From Bagarius yarrelli (Eukaryota > Chordata > Actinopteri > Siluriformes > Sisoridae), in assembly GCA_005784505.1 (NCBI GenBank), contig VCAZ01000040.1, positions 1,898,501 through 1,962,500 on the forward strand: a stretch of 64,000 nt of DNA, written 5' to 3'. Below the pieces are notes generated by a model, which was not told the origin of the DNA, ran no database searches, and saw nothing but the letters and a program-made list of their open reading frames with translations. This document shows, piece after piece, positions 9,753 to 18,730 of the stretch (its first letter is position 1; the number at the start of each line of letters is the position of its first letter). The translations under genes and the position numbers were made by a program.

Positions 9753-10196
9753 GCTTAGGCTTGTTTTGTTTACTTCCTGTTTTATCCTTATCTCTTCCTG
9801 TCATGTGCTTCCCTTTGTCTTTGTGTCTGTTTTTATTGGTTTGTTTAGTCATGTGTTGTTCATTAGTTCAGGTGTGTCTTATTTTTGTTAATAAGTTCCT
9901 TGTGTATTTCTAGCCTTTGTGTTTGACAAGTGCTCTAGTTTAGTGTCTAGTTCTGTTAAAGTTTAGTTTAGTTTGTTTGGTTTTTTGTGTAGTGTTTTTG
10001 TAAATAGTCACTGTAAATAAACTGCACATGGGTTCTATAAGTGTTGTCTCAGTGGAGTAACCTTTACAAAATAATCCACCAAAATAATGAACCCAGCAGT
10101 TGAGCACCTTCTTTGCCTATGGCAAGGCAATTCCTCTATAGAGGATTATGTTAAATTTTGTGGATTATGCAACCTAACTGGATTAAATGAGGCAAC

Positions 10197-10800
10197 ATGA
10201 GGCCCAAGCCAAGCTCCAAGATGGCCGCTGCGCCCCAGCCAAGCTTTAAGATGGCCACCATGCCCCAGCCAAGCTCCAAGCTGCTAGGGGGAGAAATTCT
10301 CTGTTCCCTAGCGGACTATATAGACTATGCTTTGCTGCTCAGTGGGTCACCGTTTACAGGGCAGTTAGCAGACGGGGAACCTCTGTAACTTCACACATTT
10401 CGCTGTTAACAGTCCAGCTCCAATAAGTTCGCCGTGCCCCGGCCAAGCTCCAATAAGTTCGCCGCGCCCCGGCCAAGCTCCAATAAGTTCCCGTGCCCCG
10501 CCAAGCTCCAAAAGTTCGCCGTGCCCCGCCAAGCTCCAATAAGTCGCCGCCGTGCCCCGCCAAGCTCCAATAAGTTCGCCGTGCCCCGCTCAGCTCCACT
10601 AGTTCGCCGTGCCCCCCAAGCTCCAATAAGTTCCCGTGCCCCGGCCAAGCCCAATAAGTTCGCCGTGCCCCGCCAAGCTCCAATAAGCGCCGTGCCCCGG
10701 CCAAGCTCAATACGTTTTGCCGTGCCCCGGCCAAGCGCCATAATTCGCCATCGTGCCCGGCAGCTCCATAAGCTCCCCGGCCAAGCTCCAAGATGGTCGG
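10197..10800 (+). repeat. Minisatellite, ~28-30 bp unit, inside the gag-like region
   Basis: About 20 imperfect copies of 'gccaagctccaataagttcg' plus 'ccgtgccccg', tightening after 10410. In the sense frame the copies encode PRPSSNKFA-like repeats, an expansion of the PxPSSKMA repeat at 10200-10290. The 185- and 135-codon antisense frames through it are artefacts of the repeat. Confidence 0.8.
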
Positions 10801-10825
10801 CAAGCTTTGCCAAGGCTGGGGGTCC

Positions 10826-11280
10826 AGTGTGACTGATCCACAGATGGGATTGACTAGGTCAGCTTGACTCCCAAAGGATTCAGCTTGGGCCCTCAAAGAG
10901 ATGATGCCCATCTCTGTGGCTCTTCCAGTAAAACAATTGTATTATTTTTATTTGAACTCATAGTATAGCATTTATACTCACGTTTCCCTTTTCTTGCTCA
11001 CACACTCCGACGTTGTGTCGTGTGACGACACTGAGGTGTGGATGGGCTTCCCGGCTGCAGTGGCATATCAATTTGCCTTGAGCTGATGGCAGTGTGGTTA
11101 GCATTGACACCTTGTGTGATCCGATCGGACAACACTGCGATGGTGGCCTACATCAACCTTAAGGCGGAGTAGTGTGACTGATCCACCGATGGGATTGACT
11201 AGGGCAGCTTGACTCCCAAAGGATTCAGCTCGGGCCCTCAAAGAGATGATGCCCATCTCTGTGTGGCTCTTCCCAGTAAT
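10826..11280. repeat. 110-bp direct duplication around a DIRS-like insert
   Basis: 10826-10935 and 11172-11280 are near copies ('gtgtgactgatccac', 'agatgatgcccatctctgtg'). Between them sits 10936-11171, the DIRS-like segment. Either the insert came in with a duplication of its flank or two element copies recombined. Confidence 0.75.
10936..11171 (+). mobile_element. DIRS-like RNase H fragment, copy 1
   Basis: Encodes ELMAVWLAL and, in a shifted frame, IRSDNTAMVAYINLKAE, the RNase H acidic motifs of DIRS-type retroelements. It is about 90% like 13138-13364 and carries the same AT-rich lead-in 'tagtatagcatttatactc'. Confidence 0.65.
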
Positions 11281-12185
11281 GGGGGTAGCCATTCTATGTG
11301 TCTGGGATACCTACTGCTCAGTTTGTGCTCCCAAGCCTGCCCAAGAGCCTGATCAGGAGCCCAGTACAACAAGCCTTATGCCACGCCTCAGGGGCCTCCG
11401 GCCGCCACGCCTCAGGACCTCCGCGGCCGCCACGCCGGAGGGGCCTCCTGCCGCCATGTTAGAGACCGCTTGTGTCATGCCTGCTGTAACAGTGGTATTT
11501 TGTTTACTTCCTGTTTTTGTCCTCATGTGCTTTTCCTTTGTCCTTTGTGTTTGTTTTAGTCGTGTGTTGTTCATTGGTTCCGGGTGTGTTTTTGTTAATG
11601 AGTTTCTTGTGTGTTTATAGCCTTTGTGTTTGCCCTGTCTTTTGTTGTGGATTATTATTATTTGTTGTTGTTCTAAAACTGCTGGTGAGATCCTGTTCAT
11701 GTTTTAAGGTTATGCCAAGCGCTCTAGTTTATCTTTGTCTCTAGTTCTGTTAAAGTTTAGTTTAGTTTGTTTGTTTTTTGTCTAGTGTGTTTTTGTAATA
11801 GTCCACTGTAATAAACTACACATGGGTTTCTATAAGTCTTGCCTCAGTGGAGTAACCGTTTACATAATTATATTCAAGGGAGAAAATAAAGGTGGCAGGT
11901 CACATTTCCAGAGAAAAACATCAAGGGTACAATAACTTATTTTAAAAAGAAAATAGTTATAATACTTGCAATTTAGATTCAAGTCATTTGCTGATTTTTT
12001 AAAAAATGTATTTATTAGAAATAAATCATTTAATGAAATGCTAAATGTAGCCACAATAACAAATGCTTGGATTTACAAGCATTTAAATACAGGGTTGCTG
12101 TAAGTATACGTAAGCAGGAACAGCAAAATAAATTATTAAATAATCTAATAATTAAAGATGTTTAAATATTAGAACAGGTTGACGA

Positions 12186-13020
12186 GTGAATCGGTTCCCC
12201 CATCCTGATGAAGTGAGATGTTGATGTAGTGGCTTAGAACTCACTATTCCTTTTCTTTACGTAAATGGAGCTTCAATAACATCAGTTTAAAAGATCAGAA
12301 TCTCCCATCTTAAGAAAAATAGGGGGGAACGGAATCTGACGATCAGAGATCCAGCTGTTGAAATTTGTTCCCCCCTATATTAATGAAGTGAAATATTGAT
12401 GTAGTGACTTAGAACTCATTATCTACATAAAGAAAAAGACATAATGAGTTCTAAGTCACTACATCAATTTTGACACCCGGATCTCTGACCGTCAGATTCC
12501 GTTCCCCATTAAAGCTCTATCTACGTAAAGAAAAAGAAATAGAGCTTTAACGGGGAACGGAATCTGACGGTCAGAGATCCGGCTGTCAAAATTGATATAG
12601 TGGCTTAAACTTACTAGTTATTGTTCTTGAAACATATCAGAAACCGTCCTGTATAAGAAACATAGGGGGGGGGGAACGAAATCGGATGCTCAGAGATCCA
12701 GCTTTTGGAATCCGTTCCCCCATCCTAATAAAGTGAGATGTTGATGTGGTGGCTTAAAAATTAATATTTATTTTTCTGTATGTAGAAAAAGCTTTAACAA
12801 CATTACTTTAAAAGCTCTCTGTGTAAGAAATATAGGGGAAACGGAATCCGAGGGTCAGATATACAGCTGTCGGAATCCGTTCCCCCGTCCTGGTAAAGTA
12901 AGATATTGATGTAGCGGCTTAAAAGTTATTATTTATTTTCTGTATGTAGATGGAGCTTTAACAGCATCTATTTAAATGGTATAGGACTCTCCCTGTATAA
13001 GAAACATAGGGGGGAACGTA
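12186..13020 (+). repeat. Palindromic satellite array, ~170-bp period
   Basis: The motif 'gttcccccatcctgatgaag' and variants recur near 12195, 12368, 12713 and 12880, giving spacings of about 174, 345 and 167. Each unit contains 'ggggaacggaatc' facing 'gattccgttcccc'. Inside are two long inverted repeats: 12395-12422 with 12441-12468 (28 of 28 paired, 18-nt spacer) and 12467-12520 with 12539-12592 (52 of 54 paired, 18-nt spacer). No open frame of note. See the inverted relative at 3332-3590. Confidence 0.9.
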
Positions 13021-13048
13021 TTTATATATATATATAAGGTCATCATGC

Positions 13049-13075
13049 ACATTTGGTCTAAACCAAATGTGCTTT
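13049..13075. repeat. Short perfect palindrome
   Basis: 'gcacatttggt' and 'accaaatgtgc' pair perfectly around a short centre, between the satellite array and the A-rich module. Confidence 0.7.
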
Positions 13076-13083
13076 TATTTTAC

Positions 13084-13181
13084 TTTTGCGTACACAACAC
13101 AGAAACCACTACCCTTTAGTGTTTTTTAAAAAAAAAAAGTATTATTTTTATTTGCACTCATAGTATAGCATTTATACTCGC
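13084..13181 (-). repeat. A-rich module, inverted copy of 2801-2900
   Basis: 'gcgtacacaacacagaaacc' and 'actaccctttagtg' followed by an A run and 'tagcatttatact' are the reverse complement of 2801-2900. Together with the satellite this is a composite unit present twice in opposite orientation. Confidence 0.8.
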
Positions 13182-13965
13182 GTTCCCTTTTTCTTGCTCA
13201 CTCCGACGTTGTGTCGTGTGACAACACTGAGGTGTGGATGGGCTCCCAGCTGCAATGGCAGATCTATTTGCCTCGAGCTGATGGCAGTGTGGTTAGCATT
13301 GACACGTGTTGATCCGATCGGACAACACTGCGATGGTGGCCTACATCCACCTTAAGGCGGAGTAGGCTCCCGCCACATGCCTAATCTTCCCTGTCATCTC
13401 TTGGTGTTGAGCCAGCACGGGCTGAAATCTGTGCATGCCACTCATGTCCCAGACGACCTCAATTCTGTTGCAGACATGCTCTCTTGACAGAGACCCCTTA
13501 AGGGCAAGTGAATGCTTTTACCCACAGGCGGTCCAGCTGATTTGGAGTCGGTTTGGCCAGGTGCAGGTGGATCTATTTGCCTCAACAGAATCAACTCACT
13601 GCCAGTTGTGGTATTCCCTGCCTGAGACCCCCCTCGGCACGGATGCACTGGCACAGAGCTGGCCCAAGGGACTGCGCAAATACGCATTTTCCCCAGTGAG
13701 CCTCATGGCACAGATTCTATGCAAGGTAAGGGAGGACCAGGACCAGCTGCTGCTCATGGCACCACCAAGACCTGGTTCTGGTTCGACACAATGTCGGAGT
13801 GAGCGACAGAAAGGTACTGTCCTGGGTATGTATCTTAACCCTCATTCCCTGATGAAAGGAATGGAGACGTTGTGTCCCACATGTCACTGCACCTCTGGGG
13901 AGTCGTCATTCACTCCTTGGGGCATGAATTATGAACCAGGCCACCTTAGCTGCATTTGTGCATAA
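13138..13965 (+). mobile_element. DIRS-like retroelement fragment (RNase H region), copy 2
   Basis: After the AT-rich lead-in it encodes ELMAVWLALT, then (shifted frame) LIRSDNTAMVAYIHLKAE, then HVPDDLNSVADML, then an open stretch from 13435 with AVQLIWSRFGQVQVDLFAS, PLGTDALAQSWPKGLRKYAF and VSLMAQ. This block order is that of the RNase H region of DIRS-type polyproteins. No reverse transcriptase or tyrosine recombinase is seen. After 13770 an end module 'attccctgatgaaaggaatg' with 'gagacgttgtgtc' follows; a similar module is at 36570-36640. Confidence 0.75.
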
Positions 13966-16017
13966 AATATTATTTGCACAATAATTGAATAGAAATTTCG
14001 ATTATCGATTTTCGATTCACGTATGCAATTTAGTTGGCACCTTTATAGCAATGTGTGTGCTGATATGTGTGATCGCTACAGTGATATTAGCCCTTGGAAA
14101 TCTAAATCAACTGATAAGCCAGTCATCATTGTGGTTCAGAAATTTACTGTGATCCCTAAAACCTCGTTCTTTTCGGATTCGGCCTCAGGCGATGTCCTCT
14201 TAATTGCATAATATATAGAAACATAAGATGTCAAGTAGCCTATTTTATTTATTATTTATTTTAATTACAAATTATTAGCAATAGACTTGTAGAATACTTT
14301 ACTTTTATTGTGCCCACTTCAGTCCAGTGAGGGTAGTCAGTGTTGTCCAACAGTGGCTGTAGCTGTCCGGTGGGTCTATTGTGCCTGAGCAGGAAGCACA
14401 AAATGACATATCAAAGGGATACTTTGGAGGGGAATTTTTCTCTGAGGAGTATTTTCCCTTTTCGTGAAGGAAAGATTTCTAAAATATTGTTGCGGCAACA
14501 TCTGCTTATGCCTAACTTGCATTTGTGCCCGAAAGAAGGCCAGGTAATTGCACTGGTGTGAGGTGGTAAGGTTCCAAGAGGAATAAAGGAAGGGGAATTT
14601 TCCCTAAGTTCGAAATAGAACTTATAAACACAGCAGGACATTTCACTTTGTGTATCAATCCGTTTCTCTGAGTTCTCAATGTAAACTTCCACTTATTATT
14701 TATTTCGAAACTGTTTTTACAGCAGTGATACCTACATCATATGCAGATAAAGAGGAGAAATCTGAATCCATTTACGAATGGGTAGAGTATTCAATAGGTA
14801 AAGTATCCAAAATCTGTACTTAAGTAAAAGTACTTATGGAAATATTTACTCAAGTAAGAGTAAAAGTAACAATCTTAATAGTTACTCAGGTAAATTAAAA
14901 AAGTATCTTATAAAAACTACTTATGTAGTCACTAAGTTACTTAAAAACCCTAAATTTCAAACTACTTATTGAGTTTGCACATCCCTCTCTTCCAAAATCT
15001 TTCTGTTCAGCTTATATTAAACAGGTTAAAGTAAAGTTGAGGCAATCTCAGTCCTGTGATTGACATTACCATCACCTCACCTGTCATTTTACAATAAAAT
15101 CTCAAACACTCTCAGATGTTTTTGTAACAGTTAACTCTTTTTTCTACTTTTTTTTTTATGAGCCAATCCTTAAAAAATATACTTTCTTTTTGCATTTTAT
15201 GTTTACATGCATTATGTAGGTAGGAATAAAATAAAATACAAGACTCTAGTGAGGTGTTTGGATTTTTTAATAAATGCAGAGTGTCCCAGTTTGTTCAGTT
15301 TATTTAGTATTGTCTTAAATGTTTATAAAAATGTGCAGGACGTTTAGAATGAACGTTTGTTCATGAACGTGTGTTTGCTTGTAGGTTCACAAGATATCTG
15401 TCATTTTCTGCACAAGCGCGCATATGAGGAAAAATATTCGGACACTGTGTGAAATGTGGTTCACACACAATAAGGTTAACGTGCTCATAGATACCAAATG
15501 ATTATTAATTTGGTTCAAATAGGTAAACTGCCACGTGTTTTATCAGGTAGGGGCTGGACTTCTTGTATGCTGTGATGTCAGTGCGTCTATTTTCTGCATT
15601 AGGATAATGGAACTATTTACACAATTAAACAAATATTAAATGACACAGATCTCTGTTAAAGGCCATGTAACCTGTTTTGGTTTTGCAAAAGTTTTTAATA
15701 TATAATTGGAGTTCCTCAAATAGTTAATTAATTTTCCACCACATCATTACCACCAGGGGGCAGCACTGAACCAACATAAATGCTTTGTAAAATTCCTGAC
15801 TAAAGCCATTTAAAATGTTTTAGGTATGTGGGCTAGTAATGAATTTAGTATTAACTACAGTACGATGTTGTAAATTGTAGTATACCGTAGTATATTACAG
15901 TATTTACTACATCTTACTACATCACACTATCGTATTAACTAAATGTATTTTTTACAAGTTACCAAATTAAACTATAAGACTATAATTATATTATTATTAT
16001 TATTATTATTATTATAT
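13966..16017. other. Repeat-derived intergenic DNA
   Basis: No gene. 13985-14015 ('tttcgattatcgattttcga') and 14780-14960 ('tgtacttaagtaaaagtact', 'tactcaagtaagagtaaaag') look like fish hAT-type MITE sequence. A strong CTCF-like motif lies at 15750-15767. 15985-16015 is an ATT trinucleotide run. Short frames at 14340 and 14411 are not convincing. Confidence 0.5.
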
Positions 16018-16276
16018 TCAACTTTATTGTCATTGTGCAAGGTACGTGTACAGAGCCAATGAAATGCAGTGTTTTTCGCATATCCCATCTTAGTAAGTTG
16101 GGGGTCAGAGCGCAGGGTCAGCTATGATGCAGCGCCCCTGGAGCAGGAAGGGTTAAGGGTCTTGCTCAAGAACCCAACAGTGGTTGACTTGCCGGTGGTG
16201 GGGCTTGAATCCAGGTGTTTCTGGTCTTCAGATCAGCAACTCAGCACCTTAACCATTTGAGCCACCCCTGCCCCCA
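16018..16276 (-). mobile_element. tRNA-derived SINE, near full length
   Basis: On the minus strand: 'tggctcaaatggttaaggtg' head, a 'ggattcaagcc' B box, the 'aagacccttaacccttcctg' body and an AATGACAATAAAG-type tail. It is the best copy of the family in this window. Confidence 0.75.
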
Positions 16277-16804
16277 TAATAATAAACTGTATCATATATA
16301 GAATCTAGTAAGGGATTTAGTTTGTCGTAAAATCAACACTTTAAGGAAATATGGACCATGAGTGAGGAAACAAAACGACACAGAAATTGCTAATTATACA
16401 AGACAATAATTCCAAATTCATTCATTAAAGTCAGTTTATTAGTCCTTTGATTAAAGAACATATTTAAAGTAAAATAAATAAAATACATTCAAATCTACAA
16501 TTTAGATAAATCAATGTTCCGAGACCAAAAACAGCTGTACATTACAAGTACTTGTCCGTTATTATTTTTAACAGTACTATAAAATTTAGAGGCACTATAT
16601 AACTGCACATTGAGAAATAGACGTTTACATTTTGTAGTGTAACAGAAAGTTCTTAGCGTTTTTGTATATCTGTGGGCCAAAGTGCTGATTTGTGGTCTAG
16701 AGACCAAGAACAGTCCTGAGTAGCACAACACTATAGTTTATAGTGGGAGTATAAATCAGACATTTGCTTGATATAAAAGGTTCAAAATATCATCCTGCAG
16801 AAGG

Positions 16805-17065
16805 AAAATGGAAGCCGCGTTTACACTGCATGTATCAAGTGACCCAATTCCGATTTTTCCTCCAGTGTGGCACAGATCGGATTTGACTCATGACAGTGTG
16901 GGAAAAAAGCACATGGATTCCGATATTTTCAGATCCGATTTAGGTCTCATTCGTTTGGGGTAATAATCCTCCGATATGACTCGAATATGTGCATTAGCGT
17001 GTGCAGTGTAAGCCGACAGATCGCATTTTCACCTGTCAATGTGAGTCGAACATCATTGAATAAGG
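16805..17065. mobile_element. Fish MITE ('tttacactgca...gacccaattccga' type)
   Basis: It begins 'gcgtttacactgcatg' with 'gtgacccaattccgattttt' and ends with 'gtgcagtgtaa' and 'gcattttcacctgtcaatg', partly inverted. This is a recurrent fish repeat with inverted ends. Exact borders are uncertain. Confidence 0.45.
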
Positions 17066-17814
17066 GACGATGGTGTGTGTGACGTCAATTTAGGTGGACA
17101 CCAACAGCGATATATAATAACTTTAGCACAACTGTGTATTTCGATATTTATTAATGTTTTCCACTGTAACAAATGTTCTAGACCTAGATCAAAGGCGGAG
17201 GCAGTTTTAACAGTCCACGGGTAACATTTTTTTTTCTGTACCGCGCACTGCGGCTGATTGGAAACACACAAACACTAGGCTCTCTTTCTCTCCCAGGGGT
17301 TCTACGCCTAAAGAAAGTGTTGTTTTGTCAACCTTTTAATTTTGATGCAGAAGTATCATACTAAATAATCATTTCATCCTCATCCATTGGAATCTGAATG
17401 GGCTTTTAAAATTTCCCCCCCACAAATGTTCCCCAAAATTTAGTCATGACAAGCAAAGCTATCAGCTATCAGCAGTGTGTGTCGCGTGGTTTACTGGTCC
17501 GCATGGAGACAACCCAAAGCCATTTGACCAGAGAAGTCTGCTGTTGTGTTTACATTGGTGGCAATGATTGATTTTGTACATTTGTGAATAAATGATGTGT
17601 ACCAGTCTGTTACTGTGAGGACATTCCCTTGCCCCTAAACATGAGGCAGCCCAAAACTAAACATCATTGGTTGTCTTACCTGCAGGTTATACGTCCTCTG
17701 GGCAAGCCCTAGCTATTTAAATTGACCAAGGTCCATAAGGACATATGACTCACAGGTAAAGCAACCAATGATATTGTAAGATTTTTGAAGCCCTTCCAAC
17801 TGGCTACACGAGAC
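17066..17814. other. Intergenic DNA without identified features
   Basis: No gene, RNA or clear repeat is seen; composition is mixed AT-rich. Confidence 0.4.
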
Positions 17815-17965
17815 TTCCTCCAACTCTGCCTTCTGTCTCTTCCTTAGTGCCACTGTCACTAAACCATACAACATAACTACACTCACCACTGTCTTCTACA
17901 CCCTCACCTCAATTCTTGCTAGTTTTCTTTTGACACACACTGCATTCCCAAAGATATGTTGTACC
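17815..17965 (-). mobile_element. RTE/BovB-like LINE fragment (RT thumb)
   Basis: On the minus strand: TVVSVVMLYGLVTVALRKRQ then AELEE, a clear relative of the thumb-region block also found at 718-905. Interrupted upstream by a stop. Confidence 0.65.
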
Positions 17966-18357
17966 AATGCTATGAATTACAAAAGGAGGAAAACTGATGT
18001 TTCCTTTAAGGTTCTTCCACTACATACAATAATGTTGGTATCTCAGCTTAATTAAATGCTATTTGCTTTTCTGTATCATTTAATGAATTAATTCCTTTAT
18101 TTTCGGCTTTGGTTTAATTAGGGTCCTAGTGGATCCTTAACCATTTTCAGTAAGGACAGAGTATTGATCCCAGGTAGGATGCCAGTCCATCCAAATGGCA
18201 TCCTAGATTTAAACATTTATGCAGTCTAATAGCTTTTAATAGCTACATTTACTTCTTATAGCATTTCTGTATAGCTAAGTAAGTATCTCCTTAGTTTCAG
18301 GTTTGTGGACACAGTAATTAAACCGTAGAATCCAGAGAAGTACATCGATTATACATA

Positions 18358-18730
18358 GGGAAGTGACAGCACAGTAGCTCAAATGGTTGGATTAACTAAG
18401 TTGTTGTTTGAACAACCAGGAAGACCAGGGTTCAAACCCCACCACTGCCAGTCTGCCACTGTTGAGCCCTTAAGCAAGACCCTTAACCCTTCCTGCTCCA
18501 GGGGAGCTGTATCAAAGCTGACCCTGTGCTTTGACCCCCCCAGATTTTACTGTGCTGTAGAGTATATGTGACAAATAAGCGCCTTTAAGATGTTACACTG
18601 CTGCTCAGAAGCACCACCAAGCTGTCACTGCTGGGCCTCTGAGCAAGACCCTTAACACTGGACTGCTGAAGTTGAATAAAAATTTGTTAAATATAAGTCT
18701 GTCCAGATAAGGACATCTGCCAAGTTTAAC
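18358..18730 (+). mobile_element. tRNA-derived SINE followed by a truncated second copy
   Basis: 18358-18600 has a tRNA-like head, the B box GGTTCAAACCCC and the 'aagacccttaacccttcctg' body. 18600-18730 repeats the body type ('gagcaagacccttaacactg') and the 'ggacatctgcc' tail. Confidence 0.65.

Larger units (their letters stand above)
9755..11864 (+). mobile_element. Gag-only LTR retroelement with coding minisatellite (decayed)
   Basis: Direct repeats flank it: 9755-10068 and 11485-11864, sharing 'tttgtttacttcctgttttt', 'tctagttctgttaaagttta' and 'gtggagtaacc...ttaca'. The 3' copy runs from TGTAA to TTACA, typical LTR ends; the 5' copy seems shortened at its start. Right after the 5' LTR an ATG at 10087 reads MNPAVEHLLCLWQG, then SSIEDYVKFCGLC, a gag-like head seen in fish LTR elements; it meets a stop after NEAT. 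Then come PKPSSKMAA-type repeats and SLADYIDYALLLSGS. No protease, reverse transcriptase or integrase is present between the LTRs, so it is either an internal deletion or a non-autonomous element. A DIRS-like segment interrupts it. Confidence 0.65.

Noticed and set aside
10354..10911. 185- and 135-codon antisense frames with GARRTYW repeats
   Set aside because: Antisense of the minisatellite; the sense strand gives the gag-like repeat instead.
9755..11864. Terminal repeats as host segmental duplication
   Set aside because: TGTAA/TTACA ends and a gag-like start right after the first copy favour LTRs.
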